Shown one piece after another: positions 1 through 11,550 of a DNA stretch of 64,000 bases; the stretch's first letter is position 1; every line of letters begins with the position of its first letter. The translations under genes and the position numbers were made by a program. Source of the DNA: Agarophyton chilense (taxonomy: Eukaryota; Rhodophyta; Florideophyceae; Gracilariales; Gracilariaceae); assembly GCA_030374765.1 (NCBI GenBank), contig JARGXX010000111.1, positions 1,054,001 to 1,118,000 on the forward strand, given 5' to 3'. Below the pieces are notes generated by a model that saw nothing but the letters and a program-made list of their open reading frames with translations, was not told the DNA's origin and did not search any database.

Positions 1-845
1 GACCGAAACGCTCGGTGTGCGACCGCGAATGTGCGGGGAGCCCTCAGTTGCTTCCACGCGATGCGGAGCGTCCGTAGGGTCTCGCTTCCCGGCTTCGGGT
101 CTTCGAGCGCCTTGGTCCCCCTTGCAGGGTTGCGTGGCGGTCAGGTTGACCGCCGCGTCCCGCGGGAGCGGATTGGCGTCCGGCGGCGATGCCGGTTGCC
201 CGCTCGGGGGCCTTGCCCGGGGTGTCCGGTTAAACTTCCGTTGCGACGGCGATGCTTCCGCGATTGAGCGGGTCCCCTCCCCCTCCTTAGACGAAGCGGC
301 ATAGAGAGTGGTAGAAACGCCCAACTGGCGGGGATAGACACCGCGCAGTGGCGTGAGAGAAGAAAGGCCATTCAGGCCAGCGTCCGATTGAATCGGTATA
401 TCAGAGAGTCCCACGATTGGGTTGTAGAGCGGGAATCGCTTATTGGCGGGTAAAGCAACCATCTGGATGGGATAGATTAGCCCTACCGTAGAAACGGGAA
501 CTTCCGCAATATGCGAGGGATTCTGGGAACCATCCTCGTTGCGAGGGGCTGAAGCATCCAGAGTTCTGTTAAATGGCCCTCCTCTGCGCCTTGGGCGTAT
601 GCAGGCCATCGAACGCTGAACAGCGGAAGGCATTACTGAAAGCCACGAGTTCCAGCAACTCTCATGATCCGAACAATTCGGTAGCCCATCCAGCAATGGC
701 TGCGCTTTGAAATTCACCAACTCAGGTGGTATCTTTCCGACGTCAGTCGTGCAGAACCGACGGTAGTCGATGACAACAATCCAAGAACCATTGGATATCT
801 TATCCAGTACTGCTGGTGGCGACACACACGGCAGTGTGGATAAGT
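1..845 (-). other. Element A, downstream polyprotein remnant, low-complexity
   Basis: On the minus strand this continues from the protease region. It translates into Ser/Pro/Gly-rich, unstructured sequence with no clear reverse transcriptase block. It contains two polypyrimidine strings (near 277-290 and 877-890) that resemble the PPT of element B. A comparable Ser/Pro-rich stretch lies at 23800-24650 in element B. No separate gene is supported here; plus-strand ORFs in it are shadows. Confidence 0.5.
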
Positions 846-1680
846 TCAGCGTAGACTGGGGACCTCCGACGAGATTATCCCCCTCCTCAGAGTGACCCAT
901 TCCGGTTGAACCGGTACGATCCCCTTGAAGGGTAAAGATAGACATGGGGTGAGGAGCAACTCTTCCAATGACTTGGTTCCTAACCAGATACTGGTGTTTC
1001 TCTCCAAAGTTGGAAACACATACATAAAACGACTTGTCGGGCTCAATGTGAACCATTCCATCCGCGAAAGCAAGTTGATGCCTGTTCGACAGTGATGTTA
1101 TCGGTCGAACGATTCGAGTACCGTGCTGACGAGAAGTGACACGCACCCAAGAGTGGGACTTTGGCGGAATGAAAATCGACTCGTCGACACAAAGCTTTGT
1201 AGACTCGCGAAAAGCGGCGGGGAACTCCTGTGCAGCAGGAAGAGGAACATGCTTCTTCGATGCACGCTTCGGCGGACGGCGGACGATGGGAACAGAGGAT
1301 CCATCGTCCAATTCCACACGCTTTAAGCGGGGTACAATGGCTTCGACGAAACGGTCGCAAAAATCACAACCCAAGATGAGAGGGGCGGGGAGTGACCGAC
1401 AGACAATAAAGTGCAGCTTCACGACGCAGGGTCCTAATCGTACCACCAAATCGATCACTCCAACCGTTTCTAACGGGTTGTTACCAGCGTCAGCGGCGTC
1501 TAATGATACGCCACGGCGGATTTGCGACTGCAAAGCAGGTGGTAGGATAGATTCCACGACGAAGTTCGGTTCTGTACCTGTATCCAACACAGTGAGAAAA
1601 CGCACCATGAACTTGGTAGTAAGGCCTAGGTCAGCGTAAACTTTAAAGTTTCGCTTCGCCATGACCATGACTCTTTCAGG
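846..1680 (-). other. Element A aspartic protease region
   Basis: Minus-strand translation near 1600 gives the retropepsin signature LDTG followed by a segment ending LILGCDFCDRFVEAI, the ILG-type flap and second conserved block of gypsy proteases. The same residues occur at 27852-28559 in element B. The protease would cleave the Gag-Pol polyprotein. The region is a fossil with a small number of breaks. Family assignment rests on the DTG motif and on similarity to element B. Confidence 0.75.
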
Positions 1681-1856
1681 GAACCGGTTGTGATGTACCC
1701 GTTTCCACGGTCGACGTAAAACACCAAAGTGTTCAGAGTCCACGTCTGAGACGGCCTGTTTCCTTGAGAGGTTTTTGACCGGGGAGCGAGGCGGGAACGC
1801 CTCGGGCGTCGTCAGCCTCAACTCTGAGCACGCCTCTCCCGAAGGGGAGACTCCCT

Positions 1857-3998
1857 CTATTCTTTTCCCTGTACAGGGTCCTGGTTGGGCGAAGGCCCGA
1901 CTTCCTCGTCAACGAGTGCATGATTCCGTTGCACGGTAGCTACCGCAGGAGCGGGTTGAGATCCACCAGCGTGGTTTGGCGCTGGTGCGGCGCGTGCCAG
2001 CTGAGCCGGTTTGTACCGAGAATTCGGAGTGTGAGCCAATGCGTTGGGGAAGTCCGTCTTCGCGCGGAGATATGACGTGAGTGGCACGGAGCCCTTCTCC
2101 TGCGGGGAGAGGGCTTCGTAATTATCCACCACTCGCGCCATATCGCGTAGCGATAAAAGGCATTGCGGGGAGGTGTGCCCGCGCTCGTAGCACAAGTGGC
2201 ACACCAACGTCACTCCCGCGTTTCGCGGTACAACATTCCGAGCATCGGTGTATCTTCCGGGTTCCCGGTTTCCAACCCATCCAGGGCGCTGACTTCGTGT
2301 CATTCCGTTTGAGTACGGAATACGGGGGGCCGGAGTGCGGCGGTCATTAAGATAAGAGACCTGCCGGTTCTCCGTGTCCCTTGCGGTTGAGTCAACCGAG
2401 CCATCCGTCGTAGACGGTAATTCCGTTGTCGGAATAGATAAACCATCGTGATGGATGAAATTCATATTGTCATAACCCTGTTTGGGGATGCCATCCGTCG
2501 CAAATGATGGTGAAGAAAAGTCCGACTCAAGCAGCAATGCTTTAGCGGCCTTCGACCGGGTTCCCGGATTGCATGCACGTAGTGCATCTCCCTCTGCGCG
2601 GGCAAACTGTACGAGTTCAAGGTAGGTCACCTTCGGCTCTTGTTCCCTGTAACGGGCGACAAGAGTCTTGATGGCTGGATCCAAGCCATCAAAGAACATC
2701 GTACAGCGTTCCCCAGCGGGGTATACATTACCACAACGGTGGAAAGCCTTATTCAGGCGTACCGAATAATCGGTCTCGAGCTCCCCGGAGCGTTGTCGAG
2801 TGTCTCGCAAAGCGAGTATCGCCGCTTGTATCGCGGAGTTGGTTGCGTAGGAACGCAGGAGGTACTGCACGGCCTCGGGCCAGCAGGTCACACCTCCTTC
2901 GGAGGCTCGCGACGAGCCCCGAACCGACAAAAACTGATCTTCAGCGACACCCCGTAGAAAGTAGGGTAGCGCCACGTAGGCTTGTCCTTCGTTCATTCCG
3001 AGTATATCGGCTTCCGCTACAAAGCGGTGTAGGAAATCCAAGACCAGAATTGGATCATCCCCAGTAAACGACTGGTTACGAAGTGAAAGCTGCATCCGCT
3101 TGATGCAGTCTCTCACTTTACCCGTGTCACGCGGTGTCCGACCTAAAGAGGAATCTTCTAGCCGGTATGACCGGTATGACAGGAGTGTCCTGTACAGAGG
3201 GTTGGTGGGCTTCAAGGGTTTGAGGCCCGGATGTCGCCGACCCTTGGGGCGCGACCGGATGGCCCCGTAGGTGCCAGAGGACCGCTTTGAGCGGGAAGAG
3301 CGCCCATAACGATCCTGTGGGTCATCGCTCACCGACAAATCGGAACTCTCCGAGTCACTCGGTTTACCGTCCGACTCAGATGATGAATCGGACGGGTGTC
3401 CGTGCTTACGGTTAGAATCCCGGTTCTTCCGGCTCTTCCAGTTCCGCGACTGGGTCTCTCTATGAGAGACAACCGGTCTAGCCGCGTTCGCGGGCGAGGT
3501 TAACGTCCTCTCGACCGACTCAATTCGGCTTCGGAGACGCTCGAAGCGATTCTCCATACCTTCTGCGAAGGAAGACGGAGCGCCAAAACACTCGAGTAGT
3601 GTATTGACGTCCGACCGCAATACGCGGATATCCTCGGCTAACTCACTTGTAGGGGGGTTAGCGAGGCTTCCTCGTAAAGAGGTGAACTCCCTCGAGAGGG
3701 TATTGTGAGCAGCCCGCAGGGAGCGGAGCTGCTCTTCCAAGCGTACAATCTGCGCTTGGTCGACCAACCGCGGAGGCGGAGAAACCACCGTTGCGACGGT
3801 CGTTAACCCGGAATCGGGCTGCGGGTATTCAGTGCCGGTGACCGGTATCTCCCGGGAATCCGGTGTTGGAGGCAGGGCCTGTGGAACATTAGTGCCCCTG
3901 GCATCACCGCTTTGGCGGGAACGGCTGCGTGTTGCAGGAGGCTCCATGCTAGGCGGTTTCCTTGGAATTGGCCACACCGTCTCGACGGAAGAATACAA
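1857..3998 (-). CDS. Gag polyprotein of gypsy element A (713 aa)
   Basis: This is a single open frame of 713 codons. Seen in order: a Pro/Ser-rich N terminus; a predicted coiled coil around residues 75-115 (LEEQLRSLRAAHNTLSREF); a basic Ser/Asp-rich linker; a capsid-like helical domain of the Ty3 type containing ETDYSVRLNKAFHRCG; and a CCHC zinc knuckle CHLCYERGHTSPQC near the C terminus. Gag packages the element RNA into particles. The start is the first ATG after the PBS, about 90 nt inside the LTR edge. The frame is complete, unlike most of the retroelement coding sequence in the window, which suggests a fairly young insertion. The assignment is certain at family level. Confidence 0.88.
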   Translation of the reverse strand: MYSSVETVWPIPRKPPSMEPPATRSRSRQSGDARGTNVPQALPPTPDSREIPVTGTEYPQPDSGLTTVATVVSPPPRLVDQAQIVRLEEQLRSLRAAHNTLSREFTSLRGSLANPPTSELAEDIRVLRSDVNTLLECFGAPSSFAEGMENRFERLRSRIESVERTLTSPANAARPVVSHRETQSRNWKSRKNRDSNRKHGHPSDSSSESDGKPSDSESSDLSVSDDPQDRYGRSSRSKRSSGTYGAIRSRPKGRRHPGLKPLKPTNPLYRTLLSYRSYRLEDSSLGRTPRDTGKVRDCIKRMQLSLRNQSFTGDDPILVLDFLHRFVAEADILGMNEGQAYVALPYFLRGVAEDQFLSVRGSSRASEGGVTCWPEAVQYLLRSYATNSAIQAAILALRDTRQRSGELETDYSVRLNKAFHRCGNVYPAGERCTMFFDGLDPAIKTLVARYREQEPKVTYLELVQFARAEGDALRACNPGTRSKAAKALLLESDFSSPSFATDGIPKQGYDNMNFIHHDGLSIPTTELPSTTDGSVDSTARDTENRQVSYLNDRRTPAPRIPYSNGMTRSQRPGWVGNREPGRYTDARNVVPRNAGVTLVCHLCYERGHTSPQCLLSLRDMARVVDNYEALSPQEKGSVPLTSYLRAKTDFPNALAHTPNSRYKPAQLARAAPAPNHAGGSQPAPAVATVQRNHALVDEEVGPSPNQDPVQGKE

Positions 3999-4068
3999 AG
4001 CAAACCGGTGAGACCGGAGAAAACCCGTTAAACGGAAAACAACCTCAGAGAGGACACAAGCGGTCTTG

Positions 4069-4088
4069 ACTTCTAAGTCGGGAGACCA
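4069..4088 (-). other. Primer-binding site of element A
   Basis: On the minus strand the sequence TGGTCTCCCGACTTAGAAG starts 3 nt from the LTR end. TGG is the complement of a tRNA 3' CCA. Element B has the same site with one difference (30764-30783), which supports its function as the tRNA primer site. Confidence 0.75.
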
Positions 4089-4091
4089 ATT

Positions 4092-4955
4092 TGTAAGACA
4101 ATGCCCCCAAGGGGGAAAACCTACGAAGACGTCCGGATCTTTCTCTCACGAGGTAACCGGCGCGGTAGAGCCCTCCCAGGGATCGGCGCGCAATGCCGGG
4201 TGTAAGCCGGCGCCGAACCGTCGCGACGGGCGCAGGGAGGCTGAAAGAAGCCGAGAATATCCGCCGAAGCGGTGCTTGCGTATACTCTGAGGAGGCAAAA
4301 CCCACGAGAGTGGCGAGCACGACAGGTGTCAGTGCGAGCCGCAAGAGCGGGAATTGCCCAATGAAGGGGAGGAAAAGGGAAGGAAAACGGGAACGGAGGC
4401 AAGATGGCGAGGTTGACCACGAGTTGCAAGAGGTGACTCGGGAATAGCCAGCACTGCCGGGTGTAGCAAACCGTATACACGGGCGGAACCACGAAAGTGG
4501 GAATAGATACCCAACACACGAAGGCTGCTTGAACGTCCAAGGGGGTTGGGAAGCCGTGCACCACGGGAAATCCCTCCGTAAGGAGTTGTATATCCGCGCA
4601 GGCGGTTCGACCCAGAGCCAAGATCTGGAAGACCAAGATCACACTTGTTGGGGAGACTTTACTGGACCGGCGGCCGCGAGGCCGGCGGCCTAAGTACTGT
4701 AGTCACCGTAGAATACAATAAATAAAGTCTATCCTAAATAGATAAATGACCGTCTAACAAAGGGGCCAATCTGGCGGCCACGTGTCGCACGGGCGCTGCG
4801 GCCACGTGTATGGCACCCGTTCCCGCCGGTGCATCACCGGCGTTCCGGCCATCGCCGTGAAAACGGATTACTCCTACTCATAACGAGGTTGCACGCCGGA
4901 GGCTCCGGAAAAAACTTAAGTCCCGAAAAACCTCCCTGGAGGACGTTGCTCTTCA
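4092..4955 (-). repeat. 5' LTR of element A (864 bp)
   Basis: It begins TGTAAGACAATGCC on the plus strand next to the PBS and ends CTCTTCA, by analogy with element B LTRs that begin TGTAGGACAACGC and end CCTTCA. The right end is inferred from that resemblance plus the terminal CA, since the partner LTR is not in the window. GC-rich inverted motifs (for example GGCGGCC repeats near 4670-4810) lie in its right half. Confidence 0.75.
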
Positions 4956-5560
4956 ACTTTATAAGGCTGTGACGGAATGGATTTAGTTAGGAGCGACGTC
5001 CCGCAGAGGTTGTATGTTTCACGTGCGACCTGGCTTGCGACAGCGCATGTAGTGGGGAGCCACGTGGAAGGCAAGTCTACCCTTCGCAGACGGAACCCCA
5101 GTAGTGTCGATTACCCTATACTGTAGACGGGCTATTTGGCTAACCAAGGTTTATATCTAGATATTAATTTGTGGTCCTCACATCTGCGCACACTACATAT
5201 GGTAGAGAGGGGAGGGCCAACTCCAAAGTAAAGGTGACAACAACGGGTTTACAACTGACTTGTTCCTTTCAGGATTACTAAACCGAAGATCAGGACAAGC
5301 TACAACAAGTAGTTGTACGTTTGCAAACGACAGTAGTCTATCAACCATCTTTTTTTAGCGAGCAAGGCTTAACGACCTCCATCTTCTATATCACTAGTGT
5401 TGTAGCTCTATCAATCGCTTTTTCCTTTGCTGCAAGCACCTTTATAGGCAGTCCAAACGCTGTCGCAGGTGTCTGCTTTTTCCGTTAGAGCAGATAAGAA
5501 AGTTCGTCAGTGTCGTTAGCGCGAGTATAGCCATGACACACGATGCATTACATTATGCCG
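4956..5560. other. Intergenic, no gene seen
   Basis: Between the LTR of element A and the recognisable pol remains of the old gypsy copy. No ORF with coding character and no clear repeat boundary was found. It may hold the decayed 3' LTR of the old element, but nothing in the bases proves that. Confidence 0.5.
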
Positions 5561-8500
5561 TTAGGAGTATATGTGTTTTCAATTACTCGTTCTACAACCG
5601 CCGGGGTTCTTTGAAGCCTGGTAGTTACTGAGCTAGATTGCGTTGTGCAGCTGGAAAGTGATTGAGAGCGGTCTTCAGTTTGTGACTGAACGGCCGCACA
5701 AAGAGCACGACCGTCTGGCTCAGAAAAGATGGGAGTCATGTGGGATTGTAAGACGGGGGCGGAGCAAACCTGAGGTCGTTGTGTTTTAGTGACATGATCA
5801 GTGCTGACCATATTGTGGAAACTGTCCTTCCCTTTCATATTGGAAACGACTACTAAAGATCCAGCCGTATTTGGAAGTAGCTTCTGGTGCTTACCGTTCA
5901 GGTCGGTAAAGTCCTCGCCTTTTGAGTGGTAATTGGAACGGTCGACGAAGACCTAGTCCTTACCTTACAATTGTGGGAGGCACCGTATGGATTTATCGAA
6001 GCCCGCTTTCTATCGTTTTTTTGTAGCACTGAGCTTGTGCCGAGGGATCTGGAGTGTGGCCTTGAGTAGCTTCAACGCAATCCGCTACATCTGAACCGTT
6101 TTCAGTTATGTCTGGGTGGCTGGATCCAGTGGCAAAGTGGTATCGTTCAGAAACAGGAAGGGCAAAGTTTTTGTAAGCACCAGGACGCACAGTGATGTCT
6201 CAAATGAGAAGTGAAGCGGCATACTGTAGCCGTACGTCAACGTCTGTACAAACGCGTCACAGTTCGGTTTGTGGTCGGCAATATAATGCACCAGGCGTTT
6301 CACCAAGGTCCTATTACACCGTTCGGCCTATCATTTTGCTTTTGAGTAATGCGCCATCGTGGGGACGTCTTTGACGCCAAGTTAAGTGCTTGTAGACTCT
6401 ACCAACTTCAAGACGAACTAGGTCCCGTTAGCGGATAGCAAGAAGTTCAGGATACTGTACCGGTAAACTAAGTGTTCTAAGAAAGCTACGGCGACTGTCT
6501 GTGCGGTTTTAAAATAAGGTAGGATGGTCCAGCATCTTTTGGTGAGCCGGTCGTTGATCAAAAGTATATACTGCGAGCCATTCATGGATTCCGAAAAAGG
6601 ACCCACAATGTCCATCGCGACGAACAACAGGTGTCCCGGTGTGGGGAAAAGCTTAAGATATGGCTTTGACCGATATTGGATTCCCAGCACTTGGGCTTAT
6701 GAACTGCAGTCCCGGACGGTTTTGAAGAGTTAATTTGCCTTTATTGGCGAATAGAAGTCTCGCCGCAAGGTTTTGTACATCGAAATGACGCAACGAAAAC
6801 CCATCAGGGGTCGGTAGTGTGCTAAATAGAGTATTCATGATCGGAGATAGCTCAAGATCACTTTCTGGAGGGAGCCATTAAAGCGAGCACTACGTCTCAG
6901 AATACAGTTTCGGGTGGTGTGAAACGCAGAAAAGAAGTCCTAGATGGTTTTCGGTACGGCGTTGCAGAAGGCATCTTGAGTTTGGGTAAGCATCAGCTCT
7001 GCCACCGCTATCGTTGTAATATTCGGTTCCTGGGGGAGAATGGTGAAACTTTTGGTGACTGGAGAGGCGTCTCATTTTGGTCGTGACCAGTCCAGTGCCA
7101 TCTCGGTATGGGTCTGTCCGTCTATAGTGGCTGTTGACACTATTTCAGTATCGGGGCTTTCCTCTTCTGTCACTGTGAAGCAGGGAACTTCTTCGTCCAA
7201 CGGGCTTATGTCGTGTCCTTCCATACGGAAGCGTGACAGGGCTTCTGCAGATTGGTGTTTGATTCTTAGGTGGTGGACGATATCGGAGTCGTACTACATC
7301 ATACGAAGTCTTTACTGAGCAATTCGTCTGGGTGTGTCTGCCATATTTAGAATCCACACTACGACATGATGATCCGAGAAAAATGTGACATATTTTGCCT
7401 CCATATATGTCCGCAAGTAAGGAATGGCCCGGAAAACGGCAATGCATTTTTGGACAGTGGTCGTGTAGTCCCGTTTCGGTTTATTGAGCGTAAGGCTCCA
7501 GTATCCGACCAGTAGTAAGTCAAGATCTGGCTGCTTCTGAAGTAGAGTGAAACCAACTTAAAAAGTACAGGCTCTGTTATCGAAGACGTATGGAAAGTTC
7601 CCTTGACGAATATCCAATATTGGCGGGGATATTAACCACTTTCGAAGTTCATCGATGGCTTTGAATTTAGAATCGACCAGAGTTTCGAAGTCATTAGGCT
7701 GTTTTTTCTCCAACTTGTGGTTCATGGGAGCCTAAATGCAAAACCATTTCTGTAAAACCATCAGAACACGTTACAGACGCCCATAAACCAATGGAGCTCC
7801 GTGTTTTGGTAGGATACTTCGCTTCAATGACTGCGTTGCACGCCTTAGTGGATATTGCCAAAATTTCTCATGGGAATGGAATGAACTGAATAGTTGACGT
7901 TGTTACGAAAGAAGTGGCAAGTCATTTAGACAAGGAGTAACACTGGCAGACCCTCACAAAGCCGAAAAAGATTCCACAAGCTGGGAATGCTCTTCAACCG
8001 TAATGGATAACATAATGGCGTCAACCAGGTACAACAGAGCCCGATGAATCTATAACCAAGAAAGAATGATGTCCAGTGCTCGTTTGAATGGATCTGACAC
8101 ATTTTTAATCTCGAACAGCATTCTTACGTACCTGTACAAGGCCCTGTGCGACGTAAAAAATTGTTTTATCCTTGTTGGCTTTGCCGATCTCGACTTCCCA
8201 GTAGCCGCTATTAGCATCCAGAGTATTTTTAATCTATGTATCCCAAAGTGAGTCGATACACTCTTCCATGCGCCGGAGTGTGTATTTATTTCCAATGGAA
8301 ACGGCAATAAGGCGGCGGTAGTCTATGCGGAACCGTAAAATACTGTCCTCCATCTGTGCAAATAAAGCTAGGCTGACCCATTCTGGCGCAGACGAATGTA
8401 TTGCAACTGCATGTAGATGCTTCACTACTTTGGATCGTTAATTCCCGCGGCACCGGTGTCCCGCTCGGTATGGCACCAGGCAGTTGAGCTTTATGCCCTG

Positions 8501-9590
8501 GTAGAGCTAGGCGCGGTGTACAGCCGTTGCCACTCAGCCTACGTGCCCCTTCACATTCCCTGAAACGGTTTTAGCATCTCTATGACCTTATCCTGCTCGG
8601 CTTCATATTTTGGGGATAACTGGACTTTAGCGGTCCAGTCTTTGGTATTGGATGTATTGGCTTCTCCTCCGTTCGTCGGCTCGGCATTATTCTCCGATTG
8701 AGAATTCAGGGCATCGATGCCTCCTTTTTCAGCGTCAGTGCATATAAGCAACCGCTTTTGGAATATAATGAGTGTGAAGGGAGATGGTGCCGCTTCATCG
8801 ATGATGGAAAGCTTTTACACACTTACTGCATGGTCGGAGAAATTAGATACTTGAACTTGAAAAGGGCCATTCGATTGGGGTTCCATCACACCGTTCGAAA
8901 GAAGAAAAGCTCTTGTAGGCCCGTACGATGATAGGACTGGATAAACGAAAGTCCGAAGGTCTTAGTGGCTATCAGAACGCGCTCTTTCAACATCAGTGGA
9001 TTTACCGTGTGGCAAGCGACTCGAACCTTGTTGGAGGGGATGTTCCGAGCCGTAGTCGGTTGTGTCATACGTTGACGAACCGCTGTGGATGTACCATAGT
9101 TATATGATAGAAAGACAATAGGTCGAAATGGATGCTAGAGGGCTTTCCGTTTCGGTCGAATGATTCCCAGAACATAGCGGTTTATGGAGGAGATGCTAAA
9201 TAGGCACCTGGCGGCCAGGTTTGTGTCTACTAGAAACGGTATTTGGGCACAGAGATCAGCTACTTGGACTTGAAAGAGTGGGATACAAATAGTATCCATA
9301 CGGTTCTGAGACGCGTCCTTCATGTTTGGTACCGAACGCCGAAGCAGGTTGGACTTCCATTGCGGTGGAAGATGACGCTCGTAAATGAGGTTCAGTCCCG
9401 CCTTCGCTTCGAGAATACCCGTGAGGTGATACATGACAGTAGTATTCAAACCACAGGAGTGACAGATTTTATAGATTACGCTTTTCAGGAGGCCTTTTGG
9501 GTCAAATTGTGAAGGAGGGATGATAACGGTTGAGCTTTGTAAGCAACCAAGCCCTGAGGTCTCTTATAGGCGACACGTGGACGGGCCGAC
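5560..9590 (-). mobile_element. Old, heavily decayed gypsy element: pol half
   Basis: Minus-strand translations give recognisable but scattered Ty3/gypsy pol blocks in the right order from right to left. Reverse transcriptase-like wording lies near 8.2-8.4 kb (FRIDYRRLIAVSIGNKYT), RNase H-like near 7.2-7.6 kb, and integrase core near 6.4-6.7 kb (DIVGPFSESMNGSQYILLIN). It is a fossil with dozens of breaks and no usable frame. Its gag half lies at 18558-20583; the halves were separated by the SINE and DNA transposon insertions. Confidence 0.75.
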
Positions 9591-9895
9591 CTCAGGTGGA
9601 CTCATGTAGATTATTAATTTATTTTAATTAGTGAAATAGCTTAGCATTACAGTGCACGGGAGATCTCAGCACCTCGTCAGTACTATTTACTTGGCTCCAG
9701 TGACGCTTCTCCCTTAGAGTACGGTAGGCACCGTTAGGATACTCAATAACCCCATTTGATATATTAGTTCTACCCTTTGGTCTTCAATCCATCGTTTCCG
9801 TAGCTCCAAACTGTAGGACTTTGCAGTATACGCCAGCTCATTGCACCAAGTACTCTGGGAGTGCCGCCGTTAAGGATTCGAAACTTAGGACCCGC
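9591..9895 (-). mobile_element. tRNA-like SINE, copy 1, 3' part
   Basis: This stretch is about 90% identical to 44976-45312 by eye, including the shared start CTCAGGTGGACTCATGTAG and the conserved block around CCAAGTACTCTGGGAGTGCC. On the minus strand it carries a degenerate pol III B box (TTTCGAATCC). It stops abruptly at the left end of the DNA transposon and resumes at 18497. Apparent ORFs here are chance. Confidence 0.82.
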
Positions 9896-9938
9896 CCCAG
9901 TGAACAGTCGTTTTGGACAGAATATGGCCGATAATGGG
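9896..9938 (+). repeat. Left terminal inverted repeat of DNA transposon
   Basis: It begins CCCAGTGAACAGTCG and contains TGGACAGAATATGGCCG. It pairs with the reverse complement of 18454-18496. The matching blocks are 7, 3, 6 and 10 bases long, separated by short mismatched stretches. Confidence 0.82.
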
Positions 9939-9939
9939 A

Positions 9940-10200
9940 CTTGATTAAATCCAAATTTTATTTCGCATGTCCAGAAGTGGCCGGCACAGGGCCGCCAAAC
10001 AAGTGGCATTATCTTAAAAAAATATTGATGCGTCGTAAAGTGGCCAAAAGCAGGCCAGCAGTTGACGGCCGTCCGAGAAATGGACGCAATGTAGCCCAAT
10101 GGAGATGCCTCCGGCCCTATTTCGGCAATTTATATTTGAAAATCCATTTGCGGCCATCGGGGGTACTTTTTCTGGTAGCACTGCCGCTCGGCTTCGAATT
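9940..10200. repeat. Left subterminal GGCC-motif region
   Basis: It contains repeated GTGGCC, AGGCC and CGGCC motifs at irregular spacing (near 9980, 9993, 10041, 10054, 10067, 10112, 10152). The right end has a similar cluster at 18325-18470. Subterminal repeats are the binding sites of the accessory TnpA protein in plant En/Spm; a like role here is inference. Confidence 0.5.
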
Positions 10201-10465
10201 CTGGCCTGAAGGCGGCACTGTTTTTGTAACTTGTAAATCCGCTACAAAAAAAAGCTCCTCAGAACCTTGGCCGACTGGCGCCACGAGAAGACAGGTCGTT
10301 GAGTTGTGGGTTTGATGGAATCTCATCTCCTGAATCTGTCTTTCTCGCGGTGCGTGGACCCAATGCGCGCCTGTTCCTCTCTGTTATCCCATTCCATCCA
10401 TTCCAAACCTTTTCGGGCTACTTCCTTCTCTCCCGCAGCGGCACCCCTCCCCATCCTTCTGCTCA

Positions 10466-10822
10466 CAGCAGCGCTTCAGCTTTGCCCTCACGCATCACGC
10501 CCGCTCGTTGCAACGCTTCGCCGCAAACCCCGCCTTGGTGCTCTAGTGCTTCAATCCAGACCCCTACAACGACAGCCTCGTCTTGCTTCTATAGTGCTTC
10601 TACCAAAGCGCTGTCAGCCTCACGGATCGCCTCGTAGCAGAAGACGCTTCAAATTGTGTGCCGTTCGCCGCGCCGTCGCCGACGTCGCTGGGAAAGAACC
10701 ATTATGTGAACATGTTGCGTGAGGTTCGCCACAAGGCACTCGGCAATGCTGTCATCACCGTGGAGGACTCCGTGTTTTGCAAAGCTGATACGCCGCAGTG
10801 CCCCTTTCATCGCCCGTTATAA
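10466..10822 (+). pseudogene. Unidentified coding-like fragment, transposon cargo
   Basis: One frame gives protein-like sequence (for example FNPDPYNDSLVLLL and LREVRHKALGNAVITVEDSV) running to a TAA at 10820. Two in-frame TAG codons interrupt it near the start, each just before a Cys-Phe pair. No frameshift is needed. I do not recognise the family. It sits directly upstream of the RPT6 fragment on the same strand, inside the DNA transposon, so I infer that it is a captured piece of a host gene. It could instead be chance coding character in a moderately GC-rich stretch. Confidence 0.45.
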
Positions 10823-10897
10823 TGCTTCTTGCGCCATCGCAGCACACCCCAATACGGGTCACCGCTCATTGCATATCGTTTTCGCTTCAAGTCAACG

Positions 10898-11365
10898 AAC
10901 CCTCTCCACAAGTTCCTGGATGAGATTGATTCCATTGGTTCTGGTCGAATAAATAGCAGTGGCAGTGGTGGTGGGGATTCCGAAGTCCAGAGAACTAAGC
11001 TTGAGTTTCTCAATCAGTTAGACGGTTCTCAAACTACGAAGAATCTTAAGGTTCTGTTCGCCAAAAGTAGGCCCGACATTCTTGATTCAGCACTTCTACG
11101 TCCTGCAATAATTGACAGGAACATCGAATTTCCTGCCCCCGACGAGGAGACTCGGAAGCGAATCCTGAAGATCCAATCACGGAAAATGAATCTCATGCGC
11201 GGGATTGATCTTGGAAAAGTTGTGAACAAGATGTCAGGCGTATCTGGAGCAGAAACGAAAGCTGTTTGTTCTGAAGCTGGTATGTTTGCACTTCAAAAAC
11301 CTTGCCTGTGCGTGCAGAGGGAAGATTTTGAACTTGCCGTATCAAAGGTAATGCGAAAAGATTGA
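10898..11365 (+). pseudogene. RPT6: 26S proteasome ATPase RPT6 (Sug1/PSMC5) 3' fragment
   Basis: About 155 codons match the C-terminal half of proteasome regulatory ATPase RPT6. Seen are the Walker [10 protein letters not shown], the family-specific [17 protein letters not shown]-like [33 protein letters not shown], and the C-terminal helix ending VSKVMRKD. The N-terminal coiled coil, OB domain and Walker A are absent. The arginine-finger region normally reading RPGRIDR is RPAIIDR, so the ATPase could not work. No intron interrupts it. It lies inside the DNA transposon next to a NAA20 copy, which points to gene capture rather than a resident gene. The parent gene should be elsewhere in the genome. 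Confidence 0.85.
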
Positions 11366-11550
11366 GAGGATAGCAAGTATTTGCGGAGGTTGTGGAAGTA
11401 ACCTGCTTAACTACTTAAAGTGTATCTCCGTTGTACGGAACGATCAGTACTTTACTCTCAGGCGCGATCTTCCAGTCCAAGTCATTGTGCCGACAATACA
11501 TAGAAGTCTCTGTGCAGGTTGAGTGCAGTATGACATTCATCCTGTCCAAT

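Larger units (their letters stand above)
1..4955 (-). mobile_element. Ty3/gypsy LTR retrotransposon A, left end outside window
   Basis: Reading on the minus strand from the right, the element shows a 5' LTR (4092-4955), a primer-binding site, a long gag frame and a protease region. The rest of pol and the 3' LTR lie beyond base 1. It shares its PBS, the 3-nt LTR-PBS spacing and a similar gag with element B, so the two belong to one lineage. The gag frame is open for 713 codons, whereas the part downstream of the protease is interrupted a few times. A right flanking target duplication of 5 bp (ACTTT, 4956-4960) is expected, but its partner is outside the window. Confidence 0.9.

Noticed and set aside
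1136-1639. Plus-strand 167-codon ORF
   Set aside because: It is the shadow of the element A protease region on the opposite strand; element B shows the same shadow at 27952-28341.
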